In this document: in pieces, positions 24,806-34,031 of the stretch
Layout of the letters: each line of letters opens with the position of its first letter
How positions within the stretch are numbered: position 1 is the stretch's first letter
Source of the DNA: Terriglobales bacterium
GTDB lineage: Bacteria > Acidobacteriota > Terriglobia > Terriglobales > Acidobacteriaceae
Direction of reading: 5' to 3'
DNA length: 64,000 nt
Assembly: GCA_035567895.1 (NCBI GenBank)
Contig: DATMPC010000006.1
Location: forward strand, 62,001 to 126,000
Notes under the pieces: model-generated
The model's database searches: none
Told to the model about the DNA's origin: nothing
The model's input: only the letters and a program-made list of their open reading frames with translations
Made by a program: the position numbers and the translations under genes

Positions 24806-26170
24806 ATGAAGACGGTATTCGTCGTAGGCGCGGGACCGGCAGGGCTCTTTGCAGCACAAAAAATCGCGCAAGCTGGTCATCAGGTTGTCATCCTTAATCG
24901 CGATATCAAACCCGGCGGCCTAGCCGAATACGGAATCTATCCCACAAAAGACAAGATGAAGGTCGGACTGCGTAAACAGTTCGCGAAGGTTCTCTCTTTG
25001 CCCAATGTCCACTACTTCGGGCACGTGTGCATAGCAGAACAGGGCTGCCTCTGCATCGATGAACTTCAGGAGTTCAATCCTTCAGCCATTGTTTTTGCCG
25101 TAGGCGCACAAGGAACCAAGAAGCTCGGCCTGGAGGGCAGTTCCGCTCGCGGCGTCTATTCCGCCAAAGACTTCGTGTATTTCTACAACCAGTTACCGCC
25201 GTTTGCGTCGCAGGACTTCTCCACGGGCAAGCGAGTCGCCGTGATCGGGATGGGGAACGTCGCCGTCGATCTCGCACACTGGTTGCTAGTCGATGCTGTG
25301 GATAAACCGGAGGAAGTCATTGTTGTCGCGCGACGCGGCCCATTCGAGGCAAAGTTCGATCAGAAAGAGTTCGCTTTTGTAGAGAAGTATCTCGACCGCG
25401 AAGCCTTCCTGCAGGAGCTGCAGCGAATTCAGCCACAACTGGCTGCAGTCGGTCAGGACATCAACAAAGTGTCTGAAGACACGTTTCCCATTCTGTCAAA
25501 GCCTGCATCTGAACGTCCCGGTCCAGGACGTCTGCTGTTTCGGTTCTTAAGCTCACCGTCTTCAATTCATACAGACGCCACGAGCCGGATTAATCGGCTT
25601 CGAGTCAGCGAGAACGTTCTCATGCAACGCGATGGCAACATGGCCTGCAAAGCTACAGAGCGCAATGCCGACCTGGAAGTAGACACGATGATCTTCGCGA
25701 TCGGCGATGCCGCCGATCCGAGCGTCGGATTACCTTGCGGACCTGAAGGCTATCTCATTAATCTCGATACGAGCGATCCACTGCGCGCGGCTTATGAGGT
25801 CTATGACAAAGACCGAGACTGCGCGATGGAAGGTGTTTACGTTGTTGGCTGGGCGCGTAAAGCCAGCGAAGGACTGGTTGGCATTGCACGCCATGATGCA
25901 GAGGTTGGCGCCGTTCACGTACTTAAGTATCTGGAGAGCTTTCCCGAAAGGGAATCAGCCACTCCGGCAGAGATAAGACGATCCGTCGAGTCCAAAGGCG
26001 TTCGCGTTGTCGACAAGGCCGATCTCGAGCACCTGGCCAAAGCTGAGGAAGAGGAAGCGCGCGCCAAGGGAATCTCTTGGTTCAAGTTCTCCGAAGATGA
26101 AGCCATGTTGGCCGCTATCGACGAACAAAAAGAGCGCTCCGGCGGTGCTGTCGCGAGCGCCTCAAGCTGA
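24806..26170 (+). CDS. FAD/NAD(P)-dependent oxidoreductase (ferredoxin-NADP reductase / glutamate synthase small-subunit type)
   Basis: 454 residues. An FAD-binding motif opens the protein (VFVVGAGPAGLFAAQKIAQA, about residues 4-23) with GGLAEYGIYPTKDKMK next. A second dinucleotide site is VAVIGMGNVAVDLAHWLL (about 147-164), and ERNADLEVDTMIFAIGD precedes GVYVVGWARKASEGLVGIA near the end. The layout matches adrenodoxin-reductase-like enzymes that pass electrons between NADPH and ferredoxin. There is no iron-sulphur N-terminal domain. The C-terminal 60 residues are a charged extension. The physiological partner is unknown. Confidence 0.85.
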   Translation: MKTVFVVGAGPAGLFAAQKIAQAGHQVVILNRDIKPGGLAEYGIYPTKDKMKVGLRKQFAKVLSLPNVHYFGHVCIAEQGCLCIDELQEFNPSAIVFAVGAQGTKKLGLEGSSARGVYSAKDFVYFYNQLPPFASQDFSTGKRVAVIGMGNVAVDLAHWLLVDAVDKPEEVIVVARRGPFEAKFDQKEFAFVEKYLDREAFLQELQRIQPQLAAVGQDINKVSEDTFPILSKPASERPGPGRLLFRFLSSPSSIHTDATSRINRLRVSENVLMQRDGNMACKATERNADLEVDTMIFAIGDAADPSVGLPCGPEGYLINLDTSDPLRAAYEVYDKDRDCAMEGVYVVGWARKASEGLVGIARHDAEVGAVHVLKYLESFPERESATPAEIRRSVESKGVRVVDKADLEHLAKAEEEEARAKGISWFKFSEDEAMLAAIDEQKERSGGAVASASS

Positions 26171-26352
26171 TGGTTGTTCCCGAAGAGGCGGTATCTGTCG
26201 ACAGAAAGCGTGGCCATATCGCCGGATTTTCAATATGTTAGGCGGGCACTCGGTCTGGATGTGCGTCCAAAAGGACAGTTTCCAGCAGGGTACCCGGCAT
26301 ACATGACTATTCCCGTTAGTAACTTCCGCTAGCTCACAAACAGCACAATAAT

Positions 26353-26955
26353 TTGTGTGTGAGTCGAGACCAGGCACTCTTGCTTGTAACTGTGGTGGCG
26401 ATTGCCGTTGGCATATTCATGTTGCGCCAGGCCAACGGTCAATCGAACTCCGCAGAAGCAAGCGTCGCGGCACCCACTTACGCGAGCGCTCCACCACCGA
26501 CGCCAGCGGCTGCGCCTCTTCCTGAAAACAGCGCAGCTGGAGCAGCGTTTGAAGCGATCCCCAAAGATCGTTCGGGCGAGGAGCAGGAGATCATCAACTA
26601 CGCGAAGAACGCTCCGGTGTCGATGCTCGATTCCTCTCTTCCGCATCAATCTGCTGGCTACTGGATACCGCGAGCGGCAGGCGCATACTCCCGACTGCGT
26701 TGGGATGTAAACAACTGCGCCACACCGCGGAGACACCCCGATTCCGTTCCAGTCTGCGCGCAGGCCAACATCGAATTTACGAACGGAACCAGATTTGAAG
26801 CCCTCCTCCTCCTTGGCTCCCGTCCACTCGATTCAACAGGAGCGGTAAAGTACGTCCAGCCTTCCTTGCTCTGGGCTTTTTACAAGAAGCCGCGGGGGGC
26901 CGTGGTACCGGCGCCGCTCGGACTACTCCAGCGACTCGCGCAAGAAGCAAATTAG
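26353..26955 (+). CDS. Membrane-anchored hypothetical protein
   Basis: About 200 residues, starting at TTG 26353 or GTG 26359. One N-terminal hydrophobic helix (ALLLVTVVAIAVGIFML) is followed by an Ala/Pro-rich linker (about residues 35-60) and a globular part with WIPRAAGAYSRLRWDVNNCA and CAQANIEFTNGTRFEALLLL. The two Cys in the globular part may form a disulfide. Not recognised. Possibly envelope-exposed. Confidence 0.6.
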   Translation: MCVSRDQALLLVTVVAIAVGIFMLRQANGQSNSAEASVAAPTYASAPPPTPAAAPLPENSAAGAAFEAIPKDRSGEEQEIINYAKNAPVSMLDSSLPHQSAGYWIPRAAGAYSRLRWDVNNCATPRRHPDSVPVCAQANIEFTNGTRFEALLLLGSRPLDSTGAVKYVQPSLLWAFYKKPRGAVVPAPLGLLQRLAQEAN

Positions 26956-27018
26956 CCGCCCTCCCCGCCCCCAGGAGGCATTCTTTCTCACAGCATGGTG
27001 GTTGTATTCTGTCCCACT

Positions 27019-28512
27019 ATGTCTGCCTACATCGGCGCCATCGACCAGGGAACCACCAGCACACGTTTCATCGTCTTCGACCGCTCCGGACGGATCGTCG
27101 TCTCTGCGCAGCGCGAGCATGAGCAGATCTATCCTCGTCCAGGATGGGTGGAACATGACGCGGAAGAAATTTGGCGCCGCACGCTTCAAGTGATTGAAGA
27201 GTCTATGGCAGAGCGCGCACTTGGAGCCAAGGACTTTGCCGCGATCGGTATTACCAACCAACGTGAAACCACCGTGCTTTGGGATCGGAAAACGGGTGCT
27301 CCCGTTGCGAATGCAATTGTCTGGCAGGACACTCGCACTGAACAGTACCTTCCGCAGTTTGCAGCCACCGGAGACTCAGTTCGACACAAGACGGGTCTGC
27401 CGATCTCCACCTACTTCAGTAGCCTGAAGATCCGTTGGCTGCTCGACAATGTTCCCGGATTACGCAGTCGCGCCATGGCGGGAGAGATCCTCTTTGGGAC
27501 GATCGATAGCTTTCTGGCATGGCGCCTCACCGGTGGCACCTACGGAGGAGCACACTTCACGGATGTGACGAACGGCAGCCGCACGCAACTGCTGAACCTC
27601 CGGACCTGCAGCTGGGACGACGAACTACTCCAGACTTTCGAGATCCCGAAGCAAATCCTGCCGGAGGTTCGTAGCAGCTCGGAGAAATACGGCGCGGTGT
27701 GTCTCCATGCGCTGGACGGAGTTCCGCTCGCCGGAGTTCTTGGAGATCAACAAGCCGCGCTTGTGGGCCAAACATGCTTTCATCCTGGAGAAGCGAAGAA
27801 CACTTACGGTACGGGATGCTTTCTCTTGCTGAACACTGGCAAGGAACCGGTACTCTCGAAGCATGGACTTCTCACAACCGTTGCCTATCAATTCGGGAAA
27901 GAGCAGCCGAACTATGCGCTCGAAGGCAGCGTGGCCATCACCGGCGCCCTGGTGCAGTGGATGCGCGATAACCTCGGCTTAATCCAATCCAGCGGCGATA
28001 TAGAGACCCTTGCGCGCACTGTGAACGACAATGGCGGGGTCTACTTCGTGCCTGCATTCTCTGGACTATTTGCACCGTATTGGAAGGCCAACGCTCGCGG
28101 CGTGATCGCCGGCCTCACGCGTTACGCGAACAAAGGACACATCGCTCGCGCCGTCCTTGAAGCAACCGCATTTCAGACGCGCGAAGTCGTAGAGGCCATG
28201 GAATACGACAGCGGAAAGCCAGTCGATGTCGTTCGCGTTGACGGAGGCATGGTTGGGAACGATCTGCTCATGCAATTCCAGGCAGACATCCTGAATCGGG
28301 AAGTCGTGCTGCCGCATGTGAAGGAGACCACTGCTTTAGGCGCTGCCTTCGCCGCCGGACTCGCTGTCGGATTCTTCAAAGACCTCGACGAACTTCGTGC
28401 CACCTGGTCGGTTGATCGTCGCTGGAAGCCGCAGATGGAGTCTGCCAATCGCGAAACTCTTTACCGCAATTGGAAAAAGGCTGTGACGAGATCAATGGAG
28501 TGGGTGGAATAG
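27019..28512 (+). CDS. glpK: Glycerol kinase
   Basis: 497 residues from the ATG at 27019 ([20 protein letters not shown]), which matches the family start; an in-frame ATG at 26995 adds eight unusual residues. A FGGY kinase that converts glycerol to glycerol 3-phosphate. Seen in order: [74 protein letters not shown], and [13 protein letters not shown]. The C-terminal ATP-binding part has [20 protein letters not shown]. No glpF or glpD neighbour is present. Confidence 0.96.
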   Translation: MSAYIGAIDQGTTSTRFIVFDRSGRIVVSAQREHEQIYPRPGWVEHDAEEIWRRTLQVIEESMAERALGAKDFAAIGITNQRETTVLWDRKTGAPVANAIVWQDTRTEQYLPQFAATGDSVRHKTGLPISTYFSSLKIRWLLDNVPGLRSRAMAGEILFGTIDSFLAWRLTGGTYGGAHFTDVTNGSRTQLLNLRTCSWDDELLQTFEIPKQILPEVRSSSEKYGAVCLHALDGVPLAGVLGDQQAALVGQTCFHPGEAKNTYGTGCFLLLNTGKEPVLSKHGLLTTVAYQFGKEQPNYALEGSVAITGALVQWMRDNLGLIQSSGDIETLARTVNDNGGVYFVPAFSGLFAPYWKANARGVIAGLTRYANKGHIARAVLEATAFQTREVVEAMEYDSGKPVDVVRVDGGMVGNDLLMQFQADILNREVVLPHVKETTALGAAFAAGLAVGFFKDLDELRATWSVDRRWKPQMESANRETLYRNWKKAVTRSMEWVE

Positions 28513-28625
28513 AACGGAACCTCGGAAGCCCTCTGCAAATCAGGAGGCGAAAAGCAACGACTGCTTGGAACCCACCTCCAGTGCTTCTATTGGCTATTCT
28601 CCTATTGGCTATTCTCCCTTCCCCG

Positions 28626-28658
28626 AAATAAAAACGGCCCTGCTTGCAAGGCAGGGCC
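28626..28658 (-). terminator. Intrinsic terminator of the sigma/anti-sigma/Spy operon
   Basis: Stem GGCCCTGC (28636-28643) with GCAGGGCC (28651-28658). The minus strand reads GTTTTTATTT immediately after the stem. It lies 22 bases beyond the stop of the Spy-like gene. Confidence 0.85.
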
Positions 28659-28679
28659 AAGGGGCAGTGCAAACTTGAG

Positions 28680-29207
28680 TTACTGCGGTGGGGGTGGAGC
28701 GCCGGGACCATCGCCGTGATGCATCCTGAACATTTTTCCCATTCTTTCTCTCGTGACCGATTGCAGCTTCTTCCATTGATCAGGCGTGAGCTCATTACGG
28801 AAATGCAGTGACATGAGCGTAAACTCATTTTCCATCGCGTTGCGCGCAGTCTGAAGCGCCTGCAGTTGCTGAAGCACGGCGTTCTGATCTGGCTTATCTT
28901 GCTCCAACAGATCGCTCAACTTTCCTTCCTCTATCTCGACGTTTCCCTTCGCTTTAATTAAGTTGGGGCGATGATTTCCGAAGATCTGATTGAGCTTTTC
29001 CTTCTGCGTGTCACTGAGATTGATGGCCTGGGCAATCTCGGAATTGCGCCACCAGTCGTGTCCCAATCCCGGCATTCCGACCATGCCAGGCATTCGCATC
29101 CCGCGCCCATGAGGGCCTTTGTCGGGCGGTGGCGTATTGTCGCTTTGCGCCGCTGCGATGCCGATTGTCAGTAGGAGCAAGCTTAAACAGTAAGAGAGTG
29201 TTTTCAT
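28680..29207 (-). CDS. Spy/CpxP-like periplasmic protein
   Basis: 175 residues. The signal peptide is MKTLSYCLSLLLLTIGIAAAQ. The mature protein is helical, with two LTxxQ-type motifs: NLSDTQKEKLNQIFGNHRPN (about residues 63-82) and LTPDQWKKLQSVTRERMGKM (about 140-159). The ends are Met/His/Gly/Pro-rich (GRGMRMPGMVGMPGLGHDWW; MFRMHHGDG), which could bind metal. Spy-like proteins are envelope chaperones or heavy-metal sensors. Its ATG overlaps the stop of the anti-sigma factor gene by four bases, making it the third gene of an envelope-stress operon. Confidence 0.82.
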   Translation of the reverse strand: MKTLSYCLSLLLLTIGIAAAQSDNTPPPDKGPHGRGMRMPGMVGMPGLGHDWWRNSEIAQAINLSDTQKEKLNQIFGNHRPNLIKAKGNVEIEEGKLSDLLEQDKPDQNAVLQQLQALQTARNAMENEFTLMSLHFRNELTPDQWKKLQSVTRERMGKMFRMHHGDGPGAPPPPQ

Positions 29208-29725
29208 GGTTGTTGAGTCCTTGTGCGTTCGTGCGAAACGTTGTGATTCGTGCTTTCGATCTCGAGTCCGCCCATTTCTCCAACCAGCAGGCTGGCGGGC
29301 TGCAATGCCTCGGGCAGATCCTGGTTGAGGTGAGCTTCGATGTCGCTGATCAATGCTGCATCAGAGATGACAGTAGAAACGTCCCGTGTCGCCGTAGTAC
29401 CCCTGAAATTCAATAGCAGAAAAACTGCCAGGATAACCGCCAGCGCCGAGGTTGCCAGCGCAAAGCTGACATTGCGTCCAGCAGTCTTCCTGATCTGTGC
29501 CTCCAAAATTCTCTGCTGAATGTTGCGTGACTGTCGTCCCCAGTCGATGGCTGAACGGCCGCCGCTGTAGCAAACATCCTGCTTCAAGCTCGCGAGCCTC
29601 TCGCGATAGATCGACATCTGTTCCCAGCACTGCGGGCAAATCTCTAGATGACCCGCCGTCCGCGGACTACGTTCGCCAGCCGCGGCCGCTGTAAGTTCTT
29701 CGTCACTGAGATGAATGGAAATCAC
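29204..29725 (-). CDS. Zinc-binding anti-sigma factor, single membrane helix
   Basis: 173 residues from a GTG at 29725 that overlaps the sigma-factor stop (GTGA). The N-terminal cytoplasmic domain has the ZAS motif HxxxCxxC as GHLEICPQCWEQ (about residues 26-37). One membrane helix follows (FALATSALAVILAVFLLLNF, about 88-107) and a short periplasmic tail. It should hold the upstream sigma factor inactive until an envelope signal arrives. The longer open frame running up to 30145 overlaps the sigma gene and is not coding. Confidence 0.85.
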   Translation of the reverse strand: MISIHLSDEELTAAAAGERSPRTAGHLEICPQCWEQMSIYRERLASLKQDVCYSGGRSAIDWGRQSRNIQQRILEAQIRKTAGRNVSFALATSALAVILAVFLLLNFRGTTATRDVSTVISDAALISDIEAHLNQDLPEALQPASLLVGEMGGLEIESTNHNVSHERTRTQQP

Positions 29726-30306
29726 TGCTGTTCCCCTTCCCGCCAATTGCGCAAGTTCATCATCGCCCGGTGCAGATGCGACTTGACCGTGCCCGGCCTG
29801 CGGTTTGTTACCCGCGAAATTTCTTCTATCGACATGCCCTCTACCGCGCTTAACAGCAGGGCCTCTCGTTGCGGCGTGGTGAGCCGCTGAATCCGCTGCG
29901 AGACGCGTTCCAGGCGCTCGCGCCGCAGCAAATGCTCCTCGGGAGTCGATGCTGGATCGGGAACTTGCTCCGCCTGGCTCTGCTCCGGCTCGGAAGCATC
30001 GAAGCGAATCAGTTTCCGCCAAAGTGCAAAGCGGCGGTTGCGGAAATGGTCCCGCACGAGGTTGATCGCGATCCGCGCCAGCCACGTAAACACCTGGCAA
30101 TCCCCGCGAAAACCCTTCTGCTTCTGAAAGGCACGGATAAAACATTCCTGCGTAAGCTCTTCCGCCAGGTCAGGTTCGCTCGTCTGCGCCAGCACGAGGC
30201 GATACACCCGCTGCTGGTAAAGGCGTATGAATTCGTCGAAATCGGCGAAGGGCGACTCTGCCTCGGTTTTCGCTCCCGCAGGGGCTGCCGCCTGCACCAT
30301 ATTCAT
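29722..30306 (-). CDS. ECF RNA polymerase sigma factor
   Basis: 194 residues from the ATG at 30306 (an ATG at 30300 is also possible). Region 2: FDEFIRLYQQRVYRLVLAQT and DLAEELTQECFIRAFQKQKG, then VFTWLARIAINLVRDHFRNR. Region 4: LTTPQREALLLSAVEGMSIE and RPGTVKSHLHRAMMNLRNWR. The domain spacing is typical of ECF factors. First gene of sigma / anti-sigma / Spy, each joined by four-base overlaps. Its own promoter is probably in 30307-30383, but I do not recognise a clear autoregulated motif. Confidence 0.93.
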   Translation of the reverse strand: MNMVQAAAPAGAKTEAESPFADFDEFIRLYQQRVYRLVLAQTSEPDLAEELTQECFIRAFQKQKGFRGDCQVFTWLARIAINLVRDHFRNRRFALWRKLIRFDASEPEQSQAEQVPDPASTPEEHLLRRERLERVSQRIQRLTTPQREALLLSAVEGMSIEEISRVTNRRPGTVKSHLHRAMMNLRNWREGEQQ

Positions 30307-30383
30307 CTGGTTCGATGAGCTCCCGTCACTTGATATGGACGAATTTCTACCATCTCGGTTTACGTAGCAGCTTTTTTCGCTGC

Positions 30384-30539
30384 AAAAACAAGACACGGAT
30401 TTCCAGGATTTCACGGAACCGACGGATCTAGTAGGAACCGCACCTGCACTCCGGAAATCTGTTCCGCACATGTTTATTTTCCCAGCTTCCCCGCCCAACC
30501 GTGTAATCCGTTAAATCCGTGCAATTCGTGTCTCGTTTT
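30384..30539. repeat. Imperfect palindromic repeat, family E copy 2
   Basis: The left arm about 30384-30417 (AAAAACAAGACACGGATTTC...) and the right arm 30501-30539 (ending GTGTCTCGTTTT) pair imperfectly. The CGGATTT/AAATCCG core is shared with 8266-8440. It lies between the divergent sigma-factor and rmuC genes. Confidence 0.65.
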
Positions 30540-30643
30540 CCGTTCGCAGCCTTGATTCCCTTAATTCCACAGGGAAATTCTTTGCAATGTCGCCATGCTT
30601 TCGTGGTATTTTCGTCTAAGATTCGCCTCGGAGTGGGTGCCGA

Positions 30644-32074
30644 ATGGGACTGCTTTTCGCCAGTGCGGTTGCACTATTCGTTGGTATTGCCAGCGCTTAT
30701 CTCTTCCTGCGCAGCAGGATGGCGGTGGCTGCGGAGCGCATCCAGAACCTGGAGAGGCGCCTTGCGGAGACTCAGTCTGAGTATCAAAGAGGTGCCGCGG
30801 TGCTCGCCGAAAAGGACGCGGCGTTGGTTGCCCGCTCAAATGAATTAGCCGCGGTAAAGGCGGAGCTCACGGCCGAACGCCAAGCGGCTATCGACAAGTT
30901 GGCGCTGGTGCAACAGAGCGAGCAGCGCTTGTCCGAATCCTTTGATCTGCTCGCCGCAAGAGCGCTCAAAGAAAACACGGCCGAGTTTCTGAAACTTGCA
31001 AGAAATCAGTTCGAGCAGGAGCAGAAGATGGCCTCCGGCGATCTGGGCATGAAGAAGGAAGCCATCGAAGCTCTGCTCGCGACCGCGAGTTCTTCGCTCA
31101 AGACGCTCGATGAGCAAATTCGCTCCAGCGATGTTGAGCGCAAGCAAGCCGAGGCTGCCCTCGGACAGCAGATCACGTCGCTTGTAGATCTCCAGCATCG
31201 CCTTTCTGATGAAACGCGACGCCTTTCGCGGGCCTTGGAGCGTCCCACGGTGCGTGGCAACTGGGGCGAAGTGCAGTTGCGTCGCGTAGTCGAATTCGCA
31301 GGCATGATCGAGCATTGTCACTTCGAATCGCAGAAGACATTCTCCGATGACGACGGCAACCGACTGCGTCCCGATCTAGTCGTGCATATGCCGAACGGTC
31401 GGGTTATCGCCGTCGATGCCAAAGTGTCACTGGATGCCTTCACCAAGGCCGCCAACGCCGATCAGGAGCAGGAAGTTCGCGCTCATCTGGAACAGCACGC
31501 GGCGCAAGTTCGCAAGCACGTCGATGATCTGGCCTCGAAGGCGTACTGGCAGCAGTTTCCCAACTCACCCGATTTCGTTGTAGCTTTCATGCCCAGCGAG
31601 GCGCTACTAAGCGCCGCGCTCCAGGCGGACGCCACGCTGCTAGATGACGCTGCGCAGAGTAAAGTCCTGCTTGCGACACCACTCACGCTGATCGCTTTGC
31701 TGAAGGCTGTGCATTGTGGCTGGCGCGAAGACAAACTCGCCAAGAACGCCGAAGAAATCAGCGCCATTGGTCGTTTGCTCTATTCCCGGCTGGTCACGCT
31801 CGGAACCCATCTCTCCAAGTTGGGAGACAACATTGATCGCACGGTAGCTACTTACAATCAGGTCATCGGCTCCATCGAAAGAAGCGCTTTTCCGGCAGCT
31901 CGAAGGTTCGAACAGCTTGGAGCATCTGCCGGCGACGTACTCCCGGAGCTGGAATTCGTAGAGCACCTGACCCGCCCGCTCCAGTCTCCAGAGTGGAAGC
32001 AATCCGAATCCGGCAACGAGCCTCTGGACTTCAACCGCCTTGCACTCACAGAAAGCAGCGGAAAGCCCTCCTAG
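30644..32074 (+). CDS. rmuC: DNA recombination protein RmuC homolog
   Basis: 476 residues. An N-terminal membrane anchor (MGLLFASAVALFVGIASAYL) is followed by a long coiled coil (about residues 25-190, for example RIQNLERRLAETQSEYQRGA). The RmuC nuclease-like domain then has LERPTVRGNWGEVQLRRVVE, FEIGLE-like MIEHCHFESQKTF, RPDLVVHMPNGRVIAVDAKV, and VAFMPSEALLSAAL. RmuC limits recombination between inverted repeats in E. coli, which is notable in a genome so rich in palindromes. Single gene. Confidence 0.92.
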   Translation: MGLLFASAVALFVGIASAYLFLRSRMAVAAERIQNLERRLAETQSEYQRGAAVLAEKDAALVARSNELAAVKAELTAERQAAIDKLALVQQSEQRLSESFDLLAARALKENTAEFLKLARNQFEQEQKMASGDLGMKKEAIEALLATASSSLKTLDEQIRSSDVERKQAEAALGQQITSLVDLQHRLSDETRRLSRALERPTVRGNWGEVQLRRVVEFAGMIEHCHFESQKTFSDDDGNRLRPDLVVHMPNGRVIAVDAKVSLDAFTKAANADQEQEVRAHLEQHAAQVRKHVDDLASKAYWQQFPNSPDFVVAFMPSEALLSAALQADATLLDDAAQSKVLLATPLTLIALLKAVHCGWREDKLAKNAEEISAIGRLLYSRLVTLGTHLSKLGDNIDRTVATYNQVIGSIERSAFPAARRFEQLGASAGDVLPELEFVEHLTRPLQSPEWKQSESGNEPLDFNRLALTESSGKPS

Positions 32075-32161
32075 CCCCGCAGAGCGCGCTGAGTACGGCA
32101 TAATGAATATAGGACCCTTTCGCGCCGGGCAATCCGCGCGTTTAATGCCGTGTATTGAATA

Positions 32162-33886
32162 ATGACCCCTGCGAATCCAGCAACCGAAGCCGCGGCCGCA
32201 ACACCAGCCGCTCCAGCCCCTCAGTCGAACTTCATTCGGGACATCATTGTTCAGGATCTCGAGACCAACAAGTTCGGCGGGAAGGTACAAACGCGCTTTC
32301 CTCCCGAGCCCAACGGCTATCTGCATCTCGGCCATGCAAAAGCGATCTGCTTAAACTTCGGCCTGGCAGCCGAGTTTGGCGGCAAGACCAATCTCCGCTT
32401 CGACGACACCAATCCGGAAAAAGAAGAGCAGGAGTATGTAGATTCCATCATTCGCGACGTGCGCTGGCTCGGCTTTGACTGGGAAGATCGGATGTTCTAT
32501 GCCTCCGACTACTTCGACCAGCTCTATGCGTGGGCCGTGCAACTGATCAAAGCCGGTAGAGCGTATGTTGATGATCTCAGCCCTGACGAGATCCGCAAGA
32601 CGCGCGGAACTCTAACCGAGTCGGGGAAGAATAGTCCATTTCGGAACCGTTCCGTCGAGGAGAACCTTGATCTCTTCGAGCGCATGCGTAAGGGAGAATT
32701 CCCGAATGGATTGCGCACGCTCCGCGCGAAGATCGATATGGCGTCTCCCAACCTGAACATCCGCGATCCAGTGATGTATCGCATCCTCCACGCCGACCAT
32801 CACCGTACCGGCAGCAAGTGGTGCATCTATCCGCTCTACGATTTTGCGCACGGCCAGTCGGATTCGCTGGAGAAGGTCACGCACTCGATTTGCACCTTGG
32901 AGTTCGAGGATCATAGACCGCTTTACAACTGGTTTATCGAGCAGCTTGGCATCTTTCCATCGCAGCAGATCGAATTTGATCGCCTCAACCTAACCTATAC
33001 GCTCCTGAGTAAGCGCAAGCTCCTGCAGCTCGTGAACGACAGCCACGTGCGCGGATGGGACGATCCTCGCATGCCCACGCTCTCCGGAGTCCGCCGCCGC
33101 GGATATACACCTGAAGCGCTGAGGAACTTCTGTAACTCAATCGGCGTGTCAAAGACAAACGGAATTATCGAGCTGGCGATGCTCGAGCATTTTCTCCGTG
33201 AGGATCTCAACAAACGTGTGCCGCGCGTGATGGCTGTGCTGCGCCCCTTGAAGCTGGTGATCGAAAACTATCCGGAAGGGCAAGTCGAGCAGATGGACGC
33301 GATCAACAACCCGGAAGACGCCAGCGCCGGCACGCGCAAAGTCCCGCTCTCGCGTGTCCTCTACATTGAGCGCGACGACTTCCGCGAGAATCCGCCAAAG
33401 CACTTTTACCGGCTCTCACCGGGGCGTGAAGTGCGATTGCGATATGGATACTTTGTCACCTGCACGAACGTGGTGAAGGACGCGAGTGGCGAAGTCGTCG
33501 AAATTCACTGTACGTATGATCCGGCGACACGCGGCGGCAATGCCCCTGACGGACGCAAAGTGAAGTCCACGATCCACTGGGTGTCGGCTGCCCATGCAAT
33601 CAATGCTGAGGTGCGCGTTTACGACAATCTATTTCTGAAAGAAAATCCCAACGAAGTCGAAGAAGGCAAAGACTGGACGGCGAACCTGAACCAGAACTCG
33701 CTCGAAGTCATTCGCGATGCCAAGCTCGAACCATCACTCGCGAATGCTGGTTCCGGTGCTCGATATCAATTCGAGCGACTGGGTTACTTCTGCGTGGATC
33801 CTGACTCCAAACCTGGCGCCCCAGTGTTCAACCGTACAGTCGCCCTCAAAGATACGTGGGCGAAGGTGGAAAAACGAAGCGCCTGA
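32162..33886 (+). CDS. glnS: Glutamine--tRNA ligase
   Basis: 574 residues. A class I synthetase that charges tRNA-Gln. The HIGH motif is [10 protein letters not shown] after FPPEPNGY (about residues 43-60). The KMSKS-like motif is [11 protein letters not shown] (about 279-289). [12 protein letters not shown] and the GlnRS-type C-terminal beta-barrel domains ([34 protein letters not shown]) distinguish it from GltX. The N-terminal Ala/Pro-rich extension of about 20 residues is unusual. Direct glutaminylation implies that amidotransferase conversion is not needed for tRNA-Gln here. Confidence 0.95.
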   Translation: MTPANPATEAAAATPAAPAPQSNFIRDIIVQDLETNKFGGKVQTRFPPEPNGYLHLGHAKAICLNFGLAAEFGGKTNLRFDDTNPEKEEQEYVDSIIRDVRWLGFDWEDRMFYASDYFDQLYAWAVQLIKAGRAYVDDLSPDEIRKTRGTLTESGKNSPFRNRSVEENLDLFERMRKGEFPNGLRTLRAKIDMASPNLNIRDPVMYRILHADHHRTGSKWCIYPLYDFAHGQSDSLEKVTHSICTLEFEDHRPLYNWFIEQLGIFPSQQIEFDRLNLTYTLLSKRKLLQLVNDSHVRGWDDPRMPTLSGVRRRGYTPEALRNFCNSIGVSKTNGIIELAMLEHFLREDLNKRVPRVMAVLRPLKLVIENYPEGQVEQMDAINNPEDASAGTRKVPLSRVLYIERDDFRENPPKHFYRLSPGREVRLRYGYFVTCTNVVKDASGEVVEIHCTYDPATRGGNAPDGRKVKSTIHWVSAAHAINAEVRVYDNLFLKENPNEVEEGKDWTANLNQNSLEVIRDAKLEPSLANAGSGARYQFERLGYFCVDPDSKPGAPVFNRTVALKDTWAKVEKRSA

Positions 33887-34031
33887 CGAGTCGCGGTGCC
33901 CGGATCTCGCATTGTTGTGCGTTTGTGATGTCCTGTCGTTCGGAGCACGCTAGCCTGCCACAGAATGGCACGTCTAAAAGATGAAATACTGCGCCACTGC
34001 CTAAACCTCAGACGAGCGCATAGGAGCCCAA

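Noticed and set aside
29726-30145. Upstream extension of the anti-sigma frame
   Set aside because: It overlaps the sigma-factor gene in another frame. The GTG at 29725, in a GTGA overlap, gives a normal zinc anti-sigma start.
33887-34031. Sigma-54-type promoter near TGGCACG at 33966
   Set aside because: No TTGC element follows at the required spacing.
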